Assembly: GCA_035296965.1 (NCBI GenBank) | Contig: DATGZX010000409.1 | Location: forward strand, 1 to 13,595 | Source: DATGZX01 sp035296965 | GTDB taxonomy: Bacteria > Planctomycetota > Planctomycetia > Gemmatales > Gemmataceae | Direction of reading: 5' to 3' | Length of the DNA: 13,595 nucleotides | Shown: positions 13,258 through 13,595 of the stretch, in pieces | How the letters are laid out: each line of letters starts with the position of its first letter | Position numbering within the stretch: the first letter of the stretch is position 1 | Program-made: the position numbers and the translations under genes | Notes under the pieces: model-generated | What the model was told of the DNA's origin: nothing | The model's database searches: none | The model's input: the letters and a program-made list of their open reading frames with translations, nothing else

Positions 13258-13595
13258 CCGGAAGAATGGTTCTGTCAAGGTTTGCTCTGGCCTCTAGGAG
13301 GCTACGCTCAGAGGCCGCCAGACGCGCCTTCGTTTCATGGAGTTGCTCTTCCAACCCATTTACCCTTTGCTGCAGTGGCGTGACAGCTTGGAGTTCTTGC
13401 GCTAAATCCGGACCAACCAGTGCAATCCAGTTGGTGTCTGCCCCGTCGCGACTGAGGTCGGCATCCGCAGTGCAGGAATAATTCAACTCCGAAAAAACTG
13501 TCGGGTGTGCAGCCGCGATTTGTCGGGCCTCGCGTGCCGGCAGCAAGCTCCGCCACAATCCAGGCCGCCCTTGCCAGAAGTGGTGGCCAGATTGA
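13226..13595 (-). CDS. C-terminal part of a sulfotransferase-like protein with coiled-coil tail (partial)
   Basis: The gene enters from beyond the right edge; 122 codons are visible in a frame that is open from 13594 inward. The run HHFWQGRPGLWRSLLPAREA, then AHPTVFSELNYSCTADADLS and ADTNWIALVG, resembles the C-terminal end of PAPS-dependent sulfotransferases of planctomycetes ('GrpglWr.lL....a..i...h..vf..lgY.cd.d..l...qAd.NW'). A heptad-like coiled coil follows (TPLQQRVNGLEEQLHETKAR, LAASERSLLEARANLD) and then a short polar end. The PAPS-binding site would lie outside the window, so activity cannot be judged. The TTG at 13558 is internal, not a start. The membrane ORF at 13114-13257 overlaps its end. 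Confidence 0.5.
   Translation of the reverse strand, partial: QSGHHFWQGRPGLWRSLLPAREARQIAAAHPTVFSELNYSCTADADLSRDGADTNWIALVGPDLAQELQAVTPLQQRVNGLEEQLHETKARLAASERSLLEARANLDRTILPDDAPSSQSAA

Noticed and set aside
1..13595. CRISPR array, tRNA, rRNA or a complete transposase gene
   Set aside because: No regularly spaced repeats, cloverleaf-like segments, rRNA motifs or transposase motifs were seen on either strand. The tyrosine recombinase at 2793-3194 is truncated.

Overview
This window is almost certainly from a planctomycete (phylum Planctomycetota; order not resolvable here). The evidence is family content: a DUF1549/DUF1553 protein followed by a Tat-exported DUF1501 protein, a secreted PQQ-like beta-propeller protein, and recognisable pieces of DUF4214, PEP-CTERM, sulfatase, DUF2252, planctomycete-type Ser/Thr kinases and an ECF sigma factor. 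The sequence is GC-rich. No rRNA, tRNA or CRISPR array was seen.

The window has two contrasting parts. The right part is orderly. An intact PQQ-like beta-propeller gene lies on the minus strand (6176-7462). A tight plus-strand two-gene unit (8676-11408 and 11449-12780) encodes the DUF1549/DUF1553 and DUF1501 partners. At the right edge a sulfotransferase-like gene enters on the minus strand, and a 47-codon membrane ORF overlaps its 3' end in another frame.

The left part (1 to about 6150), and to a lesser degree 7480-8625, is a mosaic of broken genes. At least fifteen short pieces of unrelated gene families lie next to each other on both strands, each cut abruptly. In order they are: DUF4214 tail, Ig-like domain piece, kinase middle, kinase/TPR tail, a roughly 208-bp MITE-like element with imperfect terminal inverted repeats, PEP-CTERM tail with its terminator hairpin, DUF1501 tail, sulfatase head, DUF2252-like tail, tyrosine-recombinase head, acyl-CoA ligase tail, a frameshifted DUF4214 gene between two copies of a 129-bp direct repeat, kinase head, a small two-helix membrane protein, an unresolved stretch, a conserved-looking small hypothetical, a CBM9-like tail and a PQQ-propeller tail. 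A sigma-factor piece and a possible TIR-like/Abi-like piece follow in 7953-8625.

The intact genes fit the usual planctomycete surface and periplasmic repertoire. The DUF1549 protein carries haem-type Cys/His motifs and DUF1501 has an alkaline-phosphatase-like fold; the two are commonly adjacent, but their biochemical role is not firmly known. The fragments are best read as a gene graveyard or recombination hot spot. I found no convincing new multi-gene system. The features most worth checking are the fragment mosaic, the 129-bp repeat, the MITE-like element and the TIR-like remnant.
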